In this document: one piece after another, positions 18,101 through 25,517 of the stretch
Numbering within the stretch: the first letter of the stretch is position 1
How the letters are laid out: every line of letters begins with the position of its first letter
Source: Bacteroidota bacterium
GTDB lineage: Bacteria > Bacteroidota > Bacteroidia > Chitinophagales > Chitinophagaceae
DNA length: 64,000 nt
Direction: 5' to 3'
Assembly: GCA_018267705.1 (NCBI GenBank)
Contig: JAFDXX010000017.1
Location: forward strand, 154,053-218,052
Made by a program: the position numbers and the translations under genes
Notes under the pieces: generated by a model
Database searches by the model: none
Told to the model about the DNA's origin: nothing
The model's input: the letters and a program-made list of their open reading frames with translations, nothing else

Positions 18101-18314
18101 ATATGAGTGATTTTATTTGTTGCGAATAGTTGTTTTGTTTTTGAGCAAGTGTATACACTTTCATTACTTTTTCTAGAGCGGTTTTTGGTAAATCTTTTTT
18201 TATAATAAGCGTATCAATTTCATTCCATTGCTTTGTGTAATTAATATCAGTTTGTTGGCTAAAAACATGAATGTTTAGTAAAAGAAAAATAACAAGGCTA
18301 ATCTTTTTTATCAT
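12120..18314 (-). CDS. large alpha-2-macroglobulin-family protein with thioester motif
   Basis: This 2064-residue protein starts with a Sec signal (MIKKISLVIFLLLNIHVFSQ) and has no lipobox Cys. Residues 20-480 are a poorly conserved helical or repeat-like region. An MG2-type domain follows at about 600-700 (SIYRPGQTLYFKG), and the A2M domain lies at about 1285-1340 (FFFPALYADSLG, FTMPEALTQWKWLSFAHT). The thioester motif is YECAEQ, with Cys1514 and Gln1517 intact. The helical thioester domain continues to about 1830, and receptor-like beta domains close the protein. Family members trap proteases through a bait region and the reactive thioester. No pbpC partner is next to it. Near 1206-1215 a stretch NLNEVVNVKERES recalls a TonB-plug motif. 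Confidence 0.88.
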   Translation of the reverse strand: MIKKISLVIFLLLNIHVFSQQTDINYTKQWNEIDTLIIKKDLPKTALEKVMKVYTLAQKQNNYSQQIKSLIYKLALEEKVSTNKPNNNITVLKTEIEKTNNKTVQSILHSLLAQQYNQYFKQNSWRIYNRSNTNNYKKNDIETWNTNDFNTAINYHFKKSIENIEVLKKVPLNNFSAIIIRGNASFLRPTLFDVLAHAALDYFKTGNYYITKPTYTFELKNIKALLPAQQFIKESFTHADSTSHLLLSLQLFQQLIALHLNDENKNALVDVDLERIEWVNSNLVNDNKDDAYVAALQNIIQSYLTTNRTTLAYYLLASYYNNKGRYYEPYGDTTNRYCLVKAISIINNGLLQYTLKNNEGVNNLLNLKSEILSKQLSVTTEKVNIPNLPFRALINFTNIDSLFVKIIPSTSNNNNIYQLSFSDLVQKKSIQSFSQKLPVTNDYQPHSTEIKIDGLPVGEYILLTSSSKNFNDSTDKLTKQILYISNISYATNGHTIFVLNRTTGEPLPNVKADIWINKWNSNKRVNERILLATQQTNSNGFFPLKEKNNNYEFAFTTKNDSLHIKEFNYIYDSYFLTNDNTKDSSKKLEKDFEINNTKLFFFTDRSIYRPGQTLYFKGIAITKEYKTLQSKLFTISDSIQIKLYDVNRKAIDSIKCKLNEYGSISGKFIIPTNVLTGYFSIETNNLKIQSKQEFSVEEYKRPTFYIDFENTKNNYQLNDLVTITGYAKTYSGTVASNAKVKYTIIRKNRFIYDWARNNEKMFGNNAQEISFGETVTDASGKFEISFKTLADDKINKATDPLFDFLITADITDINGETRSKQTTLTVGYKALLLNINCPTITETDSLKNILITTKNLSNETEAAIVTIKIYSLQTPERLIRKRLWSIPDTYVFDKQTYLQYFPEDEYANESNYKTWAIKQLTITGLLNTANNSVFSIDASQLNNGYYKIIATTTDKYGNEIKDEKYIMLFSKNKLAYPQINFNYTINNTIQPNEIATFLTGTYANKLFIIQQKQNNKTNNTFNIIQRTKGIQQFNYTATEADRGNISFNEMFIYHNRFYNNQFEINIPYNNKELQIEYSNYRNKTEPGNKETFTITVKGNNKNKVAAEVLTTMYDASLDQFRNHNWAIPNIWNLNKYNNQFNNANNFSTNFSYQNFRYFSIPSASIIYDKMLNLSFLNTPIFTQKNKALAYSTPALQESIAGINSNNQNLNEVVNVKERESHRKAFNVADNGVITAAIQEEDYDKVYTSIIETDSVTGETVINGRRKKNITINYTEEQPQIRKNFNETAFFFPALYADSLGNYNFSFTMPEALTQWKWLSFAHTKDLAFGRNSATITTQKILMVQTNAPRFLREGDNIEIPVKISNTSNAELSGQCSLQLINATTNTPVDGWFQNIFPVQYFTVAANQNIIVKFPIQIPFNYNKPLTWRVIANTNNYSDGEENTLPVLSNRILVTETLPLFLKATEKSKSFSFNNLLNNKSETLSNESLTVEYTANPIWNVIQSLPYLMEYPYECAEQTFNKFYANTLAAYIVNNHPRIKKVFEKWRLDSTALQSNLSKNEELKQILLQETPWVLNAQNENEQRKNIALLFNAFNMSKQINTAIEKLKQMQSIYGGFAWFKGGNNDRYITQYILTGIGKLQSIGAIDSASKKNLEDLTNKAISYCNNQLLLDYNETLKSKNNFNNNHLSPIQIQALYALSYFNNKDEKYVTAKKYYSLQTKKYWKTQSTYLRAIISLTLLKQDDAKFVINNIIPSIKENAVYDADSAMYWKDFSNGYYWYQSPVEQEALMINLCYELSKQKLPSTFNKTDIPFITTWLIKNKQTNNWKTTKATADACFALLRGNIFNNNENIKIQLGNQTITTSQQNIEEEISYVKKKINGDKIKNEMANIQVAVSSSTNNTPSYGAIYWQYFEDINNITASASPLSLTKKLFIEKNTAEGKTLIPINDNDELKIGDKLMVRIELKTDRAMEYLHLKDLRASCTEPINTLSNYKWQDGLGYYESTKDASTNFFINNMQKGTYIFEYPLFVTHSGTFTTGIATIQCMYAPEFSSHSQAIKIKVAEK

Positions 18315-18390
18315 ATAACAAATTTCGGGAGGTAAAGTAAACTAATTGAAAAGTAGATGTAATGAGCTTGTTAAATTCACAAAATAAAAA

Positions 18391-18417
18391 AGGCCAGCAG
18401 CAGAATGCTACGGGCCT
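18391..18417 (-). terminator. Rho-independent terminator between sucD and the A2M-like gene
   Basis: On the minus strand AGGCC...GGCCT closes a hairpin with inner AGCA/TGCT and is followed by six T. It lies about 135 bases after the sucD stop codon and well after another hairpin, so it may end a separate small RNA. Confidence 0.7.
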
Positions 18418-18505
18418 ACCCCCTGTGAAAACAAAATTTCCGAGTGCAATATGAAGCGTTAATTGTGTTTAAACAATACTCCTTTTGTAGTATTTTTTAA
18501 ATGAT
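18418..18505 (-). ncRNA. possible small RNA upstream of the terminator at 18391
   Basis: This stretch lies between the sucD 3' hairpin and a strong terminator and has no ORF. It contains a small hairpin AATACT...AGTATT and a G-run directly before the terminator. It could be an independent small RNA or simply a long sucD 3' UTR. No known family was recognised. Confidence 0.25.
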
Positions 18506-18531
18506 AATGCCCCGAAAATTTTCGAGGCATT
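18506..18531 (-). terminator. hairpin after sucD
   Basis: Imperfect palindrome AATGCC...GGCATT 22 bases after the sucD stop codon. Only a weak T-run follows on the minus strand, so termination may be partial. Confidence 0.5.
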
Positions 18532-18553
18532 GTGTATAGTTTTAATTTTTCAA

Positions 18554-19426
18554 TTATTTTTTTAATGCTTCAGCCATTGTTTTACCAATATCTGCGGGGC
18601 TTGCAACTACATGTATGCCGCATTCACTCATAATTTTCATTTTGGCTGCTGCGGTATCATCTGCTCCGCCAATAATAGCACCTGCATGTCCCATTCTTCT
18701 TCCCGGAGGAGCTGTTTGTCCGGCAATAAAACCTACAACAGGTTTGGTAGCATTATTTTTAATCCAACGTGCAGCATCGGCTTCCATACTTCCACCAATT
18801 TCTCCAATCATAATAATACCATCGGTTTCAGGGTCTGCCATTAATAATTTAACTGCTTCAACAGTTGGTGTTCCTATTATCGGATCTCCTCCTATACCAA
18901 TAGCAGTACTAACACCTAAACCCGCTTTTACTGCTTGATCGGCAGCTTCGTAAGTTAATGTTCCACTTTTACTTACAATACCAATTCTTCCTTTCTTAAA
19001 AATAAACCCGGGCATAATACCCACTTTAGCTTCTTCTGCAGTAATTACACCTGGGCAATTGGGCCCAATTAATCTTGTATTTTTCCCTTGTAAATAATTT
19101 TTTACTTTAACCATATCTTGTACAGGAATACCTTCTGTAATACACACTACTAAAGCAATACCTGCTTCGGCAGCTTCCATAATTGCATCGGCGGCAAATG
19201 CCGGCGGAACAAATATGATACTAACATTTGCACCGGTTGTTTTTACAGCATCAGCAACGGTATTAAATACTGGTTTATCAAGATGTGTTGTACCTCCTTT
19301 ATTAGGAGTTACGCCACCTACAACATTGGTGCCGTATTCAATCATTTGTGTTGCATGAAAAGTACCTTCTGTTCCGGTAAAACCTTGAACAATTATTTTG
19401 GAATCTTTATTCACTAAAACTGACAT
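18554..19426 (-). CDS. sucD: succinate--CoA ligase, alpha subunit
   Basis: This 290-residue protein has the typical family length. The N-terminal CoA-binding Rossmann domain includes [10 protein letters not shown]. The phosphohistidine is His247 in [13 protein letters not shown], and GPNCPGVI marks the ligase domain. It converts succinyl-CoA to succinate with nucleotide triphosphate formation in the TCA cycle. The beta subunit (sucC) is not next to it, which departs from the common sucCD operon. It has its own promoter upstream and a hairpin downstream. Confidence 0.96.
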   Translation of the reverse strand: MSVLVNKDSKIIVQGFTGTEGTFHATQMIEYGTNVVGGVTPNKGGTTHLDKPVFNTVADAVKTTGANVSIIFVPPAFAADAIMEAAEAGIALVVCITEGIPVQDMVKVKNYLQGKNTRLIGPNCPGVITAEEAKVGIMPGFIFKKGRIGIVSKSGTLTYEAADQAVKAGLGVSTAIGIGGDPIIGTPTVEAVKLLMADPETDGIIMIGEIGGSMEADAARWIKNNATKPVVGFIAGQTAPPGRRMGHAGAIIGGADDTAAAKMKIMSECGIHVVASPADIGKTMAEALKK

Positions 19427-19452
19427 GGTAATTAAATTGGTTTTAAGAGCCG

Positions 19453-19460
19453 CAAAAATA
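19453..19460 (-). promoter_or_regulatory. -7 element of the sucD promoter
   Basis: Minus-strand TATTTTTG matches TAnnTTTG exactly, 26 bases before the sucD ATG. A -33 element at the usual distance was not clear. Confidence 0.5.
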
Positions 19461-19581
19461 AGCGAAACACAATAACAATGGTTGTAATAATAAAGTTTAT
19501 GTAAATGGCATCTGTTTATTTATTATATTATTGTAATTTCGCCACGCAAAAATTTTTTATTAATTTAATACTTATAAAAAA

Positions 19582-20595
19582 ATGAGTACTGTAAAAGTTG
19601 CTATTAATGGTTTTGGAAGAATTGGCCGTTTAGTTTTTCGCCAAATTTATAACATGAAAGGAATAGATGTGGTGGCTATTAATGATTTAACATCACCTAA
19701 AACACTTGCTCATTTATTAAAATATGATAGTGCTCAGGGAAGATTTAATGAAACAGTTACTGCAACCGAAAATTCAATTTTAGTGAATGGTCATGAAGTA
19801 AAAATTTATGCTCAAAAAGATCCCTCTCAAATACCTTGGGGTACACATGATGTTGATGTGGTAATTGAAAGCACAGGCTTTTTTACCGATAAAGCTAAAG
19901 CAGAAGCTCATATTACAGCAGGTGCTAAAAGAGTTATCATTTCAGCTCCAGGAACAGGCGATTTAAAAACTGTTGTATATAATGTAAACCACTCTATTTT
20001 AGATGGAACTGAAACTATAATTAGTTGTGCAAGTTGTACTACCAATTGTTTGGCTCCTATGGCAAAAGTTTTAAGTGATAATTATGGAATTTTAGCCGGA
20101 AGTATGACAACCATTCACGCTTACACAAACGATCAAAATACTTTAGATGCACCACATGCTAAAGGAGATTTACGCCGTGCAAGAGCAGCAGCTCAAAATA
20201 TTGTTCCAAATAGTACAGGCGCTGCAAAAGCAATTGGTTTAGTATTACCTGAATTAAAAGGAAAACTAGATGGTGGTGCACAACGCGTACCTACCATTAC
20301 TGGTTCTTTAACTGAATTAGTTTCTGTTTTAGGAAAAAAAGTAACTGCCGAAGAAGTAAATGCAGCCATGAAAGCAGCAGCTAACGAAAGCTTTGGTTAT
20401 AATGAAGATGAAATTGTAAGTACCGATATTATTGGTATGCATTTCGGTTCTTTGTTTGATGCTACACAAACTAAAGTTATTACAAATGGCGATACACAAA
20501 TTGTAAAAACAGTAAGTTGGTACGATAATGAAATGAGTTATGTAAGTCAACTAGTTCGTACAGTAAAACATTTTGCTGGTTTAATAAGCAAATAA
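19582..20595 (+). CDS. gap: glyceraldehyde-3-phosphate dehydrogenase
   Basis: This 337-residue protein has the NAD-binding start [14 protein letters not shown]. The catalytic cysteine is Cys152 in [12 protein letters not shown]. The sugar-phosphate region and [15 protein letters not shown] are present at the C-terminus. It catalyses the oxidative phosphorylation step of glycolysis. A possible -7 element, TAATTTCG (19534-19541, one mismatch), lies upstream. It is followed by a terminator and then pgk, so the two glycolytic genes may form one partly attenuated transcript. Confidence 0.97.
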   Translation: MSTVKVAINGFGRIGRLVFRQIYNMKGIDVVAINDLTSPKTLAHLLKYDSAQGRFNETVTATENSILVNGHEVKIYAQKDPSQIPWGTHDVDVVIESTGFFTDKAKAEAHITAGAKRVIISAPGTGDLKTVVYNVNHSILDGTETIISCASCTTNCLAPMAKVLSDNYGILAGSMTTIHAYTNDQNTLDAPHAKGDLRRARAAAQNIVPNSTGAAKAIGLVLPELKGKLDGGAQRVPTITGSLTELVSVLGKKVTAEEVNAAMKAAANESFGYNEDEIVSTDIIGMHFGSLFDATQTKVITNGDTQIVKTVSWYDNEMSYVSQLVRTVKHFAGLISK

Positions 20596-20613
20596 AAATT
20601 ATATCTATACATT

Positions 20614-20638
20614 GCCGGACATAGTTCCGGCTTTTTTT
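20614..20638 (+). terminator. Rho-independent terminator between gap and pgk
   Basis: Stem GCCGGA/TCCGGC with a six-base loop and seven T, 18 bases after the gap stop codon. Confidence 0.85.
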
Positions 20639-20654
20639 ATTTTAAACAACATTT

Positions 20655-21851
20655 ATGAGTAAATTTTCTAATCACAACTTTGCAAATCAAAAAGCATTAA
20701 TTCGTGTAGATTTTAATGTGCCTTTAGATAAATCAACTTTTGCAATTACCGATGACACCCGCATACGTGCAGCGTTACCAACTATTCAAAAAATTTTAAA
20801 TGATGGTGGTAGCGTTATTTTAATGAGCCATTTGGGTCGCCCCAAAGATGGACAGGAAGACAAATATTCATTAAAACATATTCTTGCACATTTAAGCAAC
20901 TTATTAAATGTAAAAGTAAAATTTGCGGATGATTGTATTGGTGTATCGGCAACAGAATTAGCAGCATCATTAAAAGCAGGTGAAGTGTTATTATTAGAAA
21001 ATCTTCGTTTCTACAAAGAAGAAGAAAAAGGAGATGAAGCATTTGCAGAAAAACTCTCTAAGTTAGGAGATGTTTGGGTAAACGATGCATTTGGTACAGC
21101 ACATAGAGCACATGCATCAACCGCAGTAATTGCAAAATTCTTCCCCAAAGAAAAAAGATTTTTTGGCTTATTAATGGAAGGAGAAGTAAATGCTGCCGAA
21201 AAAGTATTGCATAATAGCGAAAAACCATTTGTTGCAATTATTGGCGGAGCAAAGGTTTCAGACAAAATATTAATTATTGAAAATTTATTAGAACGTGCAA
21301 CCGATATTATCATTGGTGGTGGCATGGCTTATACTTTTATGAAAGCACAAGGAGGGCAAATTGGTAAAAGTTTATGTGAAGATGAAAGGTTACAAACTGC
21401 TTTAGAAATTTTAAATAAAGCTGCTGCAAAAAATGTAAATATACATTTACCGAGCGATAGTGTTATTGCAGATAATTTTAGTAACGAAGCTAATGTATCA
21501 ATAGCTCCTTCAAACAATATACCCGATGGTTGGATGGGGTTAGATATTGCAGAAAATGCACAACAACAATTTGCTAATGTTATAAAAAAATCAAAAACCA
21601 TTTTATGGAATGGACCAATGGGAGTGTTTGAAATGAGCAAATTTCAACATGGTACAAAAGCCATTGCCATTGCTATTGCAGAAGCTACAAAAAACGGAGC
21701 ATTTAGTTTAGTAGGTGGTGGTGATAGTGTTGCAGCCGTTAATCAATTTGGGTTTACTAATAAAGTAAGTTATGTAAGTACAGGCGGCGGTGCAATGTTA
21801 GAATATTTTGAAGGAAAAATTTTGCCCGGCATTGCTGCGGTAAATGAATAA
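20655..21851 (+). CDS. pgk: phosphoglycerate kinase
   Basis: This 398-residue protein has both domains. The N-terminal half binds 3-phosphoglycerate ([31 protein letters not shown]). The C-terminal half binds nucleotide ([45 protein letters not shown]). It makes ATP in lower glycolysis. The gene starts 16 bases after the gap terminator, so its expression depends on read-through or on a promoter inside gap; no -7 element was seen in the short gap. Confidence 0.97.
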   Translation: MSKFSNHNFANQKALIRVDFNVPLDKSTFAITDDTRIRAALPTIQKILNDGGSVILMSHLGRPKDGQEDKYSLKHILAHLSNLLNVKVKFADDCIGVSATELAASLKAGEVLLLENLRFYKEEEKGDEAFAEKLSKLGDVWVNDAFGTAHRAHASTAVIAKFFPKEKRFFGLLMEGEVNAAEKVLHNSEKPFVAIIGGAKVSDKILIIENLLERATDIIIGGGMAYTFMKAQGGQIGKSLCEDERLQTALEILNKAAAKNVNIHLPSDSVIADNFSNEANVSIAPSNNIPDGWMGLDIAENAQQQFANVIKKSKTILWNGPMGVFEMSKFQHGTKAIAIAIAEATKNGAFSLVGGGDSVAAVNQFGFTNKVSYVSTGGGAMLEYFEGKILPGIAAVNE

Positions 21852-21872
21852 TGTGTAATTAAAACAGTAATC

Positions 21873-21908
21873 AATCCATCTTAAAAAATTAAGATGGATT
21901 TTGCTTTT
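21873..21908 (+). terminator. Rho-independent terminator after pgk
   Basis: Ten-base stem AATCCATCTT/AAGATGGATT with an eight-base loop, followed by a T-rich tail. Confidence 0.8.
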
Positions 21909-22025
21909 AATAAATACCACCTATCAACTTTGCAACATTGTGTATATTAAATTTATGCCTTTACGGCAGTATTTAAAAATTAGGTATTTCGTTTGCCGTA
22001 TATTTATCCTAACAAATTTATTTAT

Positions 22026-22622
22026 ATGAGTACAAAAAATTTAACCCTTATTATTATTTTAGTTGCTGTTTTATTGTTAGCATTTGCCGGATGCAATGGT
22101 TATAATGGTTTGGTAAAAGGCGACCAAAATGTACAAACTGCATGGAGCAATGTTGAAACAAACTATCAACGCAGAACAGATTTATATAGCAGTATTGTAA
22201 AAACGATTGAAGGCTCTGCCAATTTTGAGAAATCAACTTTATCTGCCGTAGTAGCTGCAAGAGCAAGTGCTACGCAAGTTAAGGTTGATATTAATGATGC
22301 GGCAACTTTACAAAAATATCAGGCGGCACAAGGTCAATTGCAAAGTGCTTTTGGTAGATTGTTGGCAGTTGCAGAGAATTACCCCGATTTAAAAACAACA
22401 AAATCGTTCCAAGATTTTCAGGCTCAAATTGAAGGCACAGAAAATAGAATTAATACTGCTCGCAGAGATTACAATACTGCGGTAAATTCTTACAATTTAT
22501 CAGTAAGAACTTTCCCGAAAAATATTTTTGCAGGAATATTCAACTTTAAAGAGAAAGCATATTATAAAGCTGATGAAGGAGCAGAAAAAAATCCCGATAT
22601 AAACTTTAATGGCATTAAATAA
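22026..22622 (+). CDS. lemA: LemA family protein
   Basis: From the ATG at 22026 this is a 198-residue protein. It has one N-terminal hydrophobic helix ending in FAGC, which could be a lipobox, then a long helical bundle (QTAWSNVETNYQRRTDLYSS). An in-frame TTG further upstream was rejected as a start. LemA proteins are membrane-anchored and of unclear function. The neighbours are two TPM-domain proteins, a common LemA context. The stop codon overlaps the next start by one base. Confidence 0.92.
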   Translation: MSTKNLTLIIILVAVLLLAFAGCNGYNGLVKGDQNVQTAWSNVETNYQRRTDLYSSIVKTIEGSANFEKSTLSAVVAARASATQVKVDINDAATLQKYQAAQGQLQSAFGRLLAVAENYPDLKTTKSFQDFQAQIEGTENRINTARRDYNTAVNSYNLSVRTFPKNIFAGIFNFKEKAYYKADEGAEKNPDINFNGIK

Positions 22623-23083
22623 TGTTCTCATTCTTTCGCAAAAAAGCAGTTCAATATTTTTCTGAAGAAGAAAAACAAATCATTACCTCTGCCATTAAAG
22701 CTGCTGAACGCAGTACAAGTGGCGAGGTAAGGGTTTATATTGAAAGCAAATGCAGGTTTGTAAATGCACTAGACCGTGCCGTTGAAGTTTTTAATAAATT
22801 AGAAATGTATAAAACTTCTCAGCAAAATGGTGTATTAGTATATGTTGCTGTTAAAGACAGGCAATTGGCAATATATGGAGATAAAGGTATTCACGAAAAA
22901 GTTGGAGATGTATTTTGGAATACTTCAGTAAACAAAATGTTATCGCATTTTAATACAGAAAATTATGTTGATGGAATTGCCAATGTGGTAAAAGATATTG
23001 GCGAAGCATTGCAATCATATTTTCCTTACGATATTAAAACAGATATTAATGAATTGCCCGATGATGTTGTTTTTGGGAAATAA
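22622..23083 (+). CDS. TPM domain protein, cytoplasmic-type
   Basis: This 153-residue protein has no signal peptide and one TPM (TPM_phosphatase) domain spanning EEEKQIITSAIKAAERSTSGEVRVYIE through the C-terminus. Its start overlaps the lemA stop codon (TAATG), which implies translational coupling. TPM domains occur with LemA across Bacteroidota; a phosphatase activity has been reported for some plant members, but the bacterial function is not settled. Confidence 0.85.
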   Translation: MFSFFRKKAVQYFSEEEKQIITSAIKAAERSTSGEVRVYIESKCRFVNALDRAVEVFNKLEMYKTSQQNGVLVYVAVKDRQLAIYGDKGIHEKVGDVFWNTSVNKMLSHFNTENYVDGIANVVKDIGEALQSYFPYDIKTDINELPDDVVFGK

Positions 23084-23093
23084 ACAATTACTA

Positions 23094-23163
23094 ATTCGTC
23101 ATATTGCATAAGGTGAAACATCTCTATTTCTGTACTGTTAAAGAGGTTATACAGATGACGAAT
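23094..23163. repeat. inverted repeat between the two TPM genes
   Basis: ATTCGTCAT (23094-23102) and ATGACGAAT (23155-23163) form 9-base arms around 52 bases. A smaller internal CTCT/AGAG pair lies between them. There is no T-run, so it is not a simple terminator; it may be an RNA processing or stability element. Confidence 0.45.
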
Positions 23164-23174
23164 AAATACAAACA

Positions 23175-23945
23175 ATGAAAAAAATTCTCTCCATAATATT
23201 TTTCTTTTGTGCAATACAATTGTTTGCACAAAAAAGCATTCCCAAACCTAATCCACCAAAATTAGTTGTAGATAATGCAGGCGTATTAGATAGTTATGAT
23301 GCAGAAAAATTAGAAAGAAAATTAGTAGCATTAGATGATAGCAGTTCTAACCAAATAGCAATTGTAATTGTAAAAACATTAAACGATGAGCCCATTGAAG
23401 ATGTTGCTACCAATACGTTTCGTGCATGGGGCATAGGCAACAAAAAAACAAATAATGGAATTTTAATTTTAGTAGCAGTTGATGATAGAAAAATAAGAAT
23501 TGAAGTAGGTTATGGATTAGAAGGTGCTATTCCCGATATTGTAGCAAATGATATTATTAATAATGATATTAAACCTGCATTTAGGCAGCAAAATTATATT
23601 GGAGGTTTAAATAAAGCCGTTGATGATTTAAGTAAAGCTGCTGTAGGTGAATATACAGTTAAGAGAGAAAAAAATCAGAGTAGTTCAAACGGTAGTTCAA
23701 TATTAACATTCATTATTATTTTATTTGTTGTGTTGTTAATTGTAATGCGTGGAGGCGGTGGAAGGAGTGGTGGCGGTGGCAGTGGTGGTGGTAACAGTTG
23801 GATAGTGCCTATGTTGTTAGGTAGCATGTTAAGCAATAGTAGTCGTGGCAGTAGTTGGGGCGGCGGCGGAGGAGATTGGGGTGGTGGCTTTGGTGGTTTT
23901 GGTGGCGGCAGTAGTGGTGGTGGTGGAGCTAGCGGTGGTTGGTAA
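23175..23945 (+). CDS. secreted/membrane TPM domain protein with Gly-rich tail (YgcG-like)
   Basis: This 256-residue protein has a Sec signal (MKKILSIIFFFCAIQLFAQ) and a TPM domain at about 30-165 (LVVDNAGVLDSYDAEKLERKL, GYGLEGAIPD). A membrane helix lies at about 178-193. The C-terminal tail is almost entirely Gly, Ser and Trp. This is the usual architecture of the YgcG group. The TPM domain would lie on the periplasmic side. It is the third gene of the lemA cluster, 91 bases after the second, with a structured inverted repeat between them. Confidence 0.88.
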   Translation: MKKILSIIFFFCAIQLFAQKSIPKPNPPKLVVDNAGVLDSYDAEKLERKLVALDDSSSNQIAIVIVKTLNDEPIEDVATNTFRAWGIGNKKTNNGILILVAVDDRKIRIEVGYGLEGAIPDIVANDIINNDIKPAFRQQNYIGGLNKAVDDLSKAAVGEYTVKREKNQSSSNGSSILTFIIILFVVLLIVMRGGGGRSGGGGSGGGNSWIVPMLLGSMLSNSSRGSSWGGGGGDWGGGFGGFGGGSSGGGGASGGW

Positions 23946-23953
23946 ATATTTAT

Positions 23954-24364
23954 TTAATTGATAAATAAATATTTCAATTCGGGAGTAGGTAACCAACAAG
24001 CTTCTTTTTTGCCAAACCACTTATACCTATTGTTTGCTATAAATGTATAAACTGCATTTCTTATGAAAGGAGGAACAATAATAAAACAATAAAGTAATTT
24101 CACAATTCCACTTAATTGTTTGGCAACCATTAATGCTGCAGTAGATTTTGTAAAAATCATTCCATCTTTTAATAAAACAAAAGAATCAAACTTATTGGCA
24201 GGTAAATTATAATGTTTTATAATATTTTCTCCGTAAGCACTTTGTAAAGATGCAAACCTGAATATTCTTTTCTTATCGTGTTTAATTATAAATTGAACAC
24301 TGCTGCTGCATAAATTACAAACACCATCAAACAAAACAACACTATGTGTTAATTCGGTATTCAT
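23954..24364 (-). CDS. DCC-family thiol-disulfide oxidoreductase-like protein
   Basis: This 136-residue protein has the family motif DGVCNLC, with Asp13, Cys16 and Cys19. It has the conserved FASLQS stretch, a hydrophobic middle (LLYCFIIVPPFIRNAVYTFIA) and an aromatic YKWFG. DCC/YuxK proteins are presumed redox proteins, but no substrate is known. Its ATG overlaps the yebC stop codon by one base, so it is co-translated with yebC. It converges on the TPM gene with an 8-base gap. Confidence 0.88.
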   Translation of the reverse strand: MNTELTHSVVLFDGVCNLCSSSVQFIIKHDKKRIFRFASLQSAYGENIIKHYNLPANKFDSFVLLKDGMIFTKSTAALMVAKQLSGIVKLLYCFIIVPPFIRNAVYTFIANNRYKWFGKKEACWLPTPELKYLFIN

Positions 24365-25086
24365 TATCCCATATTATGAAACACTTTACTTACATCATCA
24401 TCTTGTTCTAATCTTTCAATTAATTTACTTATATCTTCAGCTTGTGCATCTGAAACAGGTACAGTTGTAGCAGGTATCCATTCTAATTCAGCACTAATTG
24501 GCGTTATATTTTTATCTTCTAATGCTTTTTGCAATTTGCCAAAATCTGTAAATGCACTGCGTAGTATAATAATGCTATTACCATTCTCATCGGTACTTTC
24601 GCCCATTTCTTCTAAACCAAAATCAATTAATTCAAATTCTAATTCTTCAATATTTAAACCTTCGGGTTTTAATTTAAAAACACCCATTTTTTTAAATTGA
24701 AAACTTACACTTCCGCTATTACCCAAACTGCCACCACCTTTATTGAAATGACTTTTTACATTAGCCACAGTTCTTACATGATTATCAGTTGCGGTTTCAA
24801 CCAAAATAGCAACACCATGAGGGCCATAACCTTCATATAAAATTTCATCATAATTTTCCATTTCTTTACCCATTGCCCTTTTAATAGCAGCCTCCACACG
24901 GTCTTTGGGCATGTTTACACTTTTGGCATTTTGAAAACATCTTCTTAACGCCGGATTTGTTGCAGGATCCGGGCCGCCGGCTTTTACTGCAATAGCAATT
25001 TCTTTTCCAATACGCGTAAATTGTTTTGCCATTCTATCCCATCGGGCAAACATGGTAGCTTTTCTTACTTCAAATATTCTTCCCAT
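24364..25086 (-). CDS. YebC/PmpR-family protein
   Basis: This 240-residue protein covers the whole family: the N-terminal [24 protein letters not shown], the middle [14 protein letters not shown], and [19 protein letters not shown]. The family was first described as DNA-binding regulators; more recent work links YebC members to translation of difficult proline stretches. EF-P is also encoded in this window, but far away. It overlaps the DCC gene by one base. The first 10 residues ([10 protein letters not shown]) replace the usual MAGHSKW start but follow the same register. Confidence 0.93.
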   Translation of the reverse strand: MGRIFEVRKATMFARWDRMAKQFTRIGKEIAIAVKAGGPDPATNPALRRCFQNAKSVNMPKDRVEAAIKRAMGKEMENYDEILYEGYGPHGVAILVETATDNHVRTVANVKSHFNKGGGSLGNSGSVSFQFKKMGVFKLKPEGLNIEELEFELIDFGLEEMGESTDENGNSIIILRSAFTDFGKLQKALEDKNITPISAELEWIPATTVPVSDAQAEDISKLIERLEQDDDVSKVFHNMG

Positions 25087-25223
25087 AATTAAGGTATAAA
25101 TTATATGTGTTAAATGGTAAGTATTTTATGTAACCAACAACAAGAATGCTATGAAACATTTGTTGCGTCGCACACTTGTACATTTTTTAAGAGGCAGCAA
25201 ATTTAGCAGATTGCTTTCTACTA

Positions 25224-25249
25224 ACAAAAAACCCCGCAATTTGCGAGGC
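25224..25249 (-). terminator. Rho-independent terminator of the PID-CTERM-like gene
   Basis: On the minus strand CCTCGCA/TGCGGGG with a three-base loop is followed by a run of T. It lies 12 bases after the stop codon. Confidence 0.8.
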
Positions 25250-25260
25250 TTTTAGGGTAG

Positions 25261-25467
25261 TTAAAATTTTTCGATATTTTTTTTCATTTTTATTCTTTTT
25301 ATACCATAGCCTATACCTCCGGCAATTAATAAACTTAAACCGCCATCTATAGGTGCATTGCCGTCGGGGTCAATATTACTTGGGTCACCTATTTGAGCGT
25401 ATAGAAATACCGGTAGTAAAATTGTAATTAAAATTATTGTTATTTTTATATTTAATATGTTTTTCAT
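25261..25467 (-). CDS. small PID-CTERM-like sorted protein
   Basis: This 68-residue protein has a Sec signal or hydrophobic start (MKNILNIKITIILITILLPVFLYAQ). A very short mature part carries DPDGNAPIDGGLSLLIAGGI, then GYGIKRIKMKKN. The PIDGG signature, a hydrophobic stretch and a basic tail are the layout of the PID-CTERM sorting signal found in Bacteroidota. This signal is thought to be processed at the envelope, possibly by an exosortase-like enzyme; none is encoded here. Nearly the whole mature peptide is the signal itself. It lies 50 bases downstream of a T9SS substrate on the same strand. Confidence 0.75.
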   Translation of the reverse strand: MKNILNIKITIILITILLPVFLYAQIGDPSNIDPDGNAPIDGGLSLLIAGGIGYGIKRIKMKKNIEKF

Positions 25468-25517
25468 TTCTATATTTTTTAGATAAACTTATTTGGTGTA
25501 TTGGCTGGGTCTAAATT

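Noticed and set aside
18391..18505. Signal recognition particle RNA or 6S RNA between sucD and the A2M gene
   Set aside because: The conserved SRP core GGAAGCAGC and the long 6S hairpin with a central bubble are not present; only a generic terminator is seen.
21993..22025. Earlier start for lemA
   Set aside because: It would use TTG and put polar residues in front of the hydrophobic signal; the ATG at 22026 fits the family.
23829..24020. Minus-strand Thr-rich ORF
   Set aside because: It is the antisense of the Gly-rich tail of the second TPM protein and has no start context.
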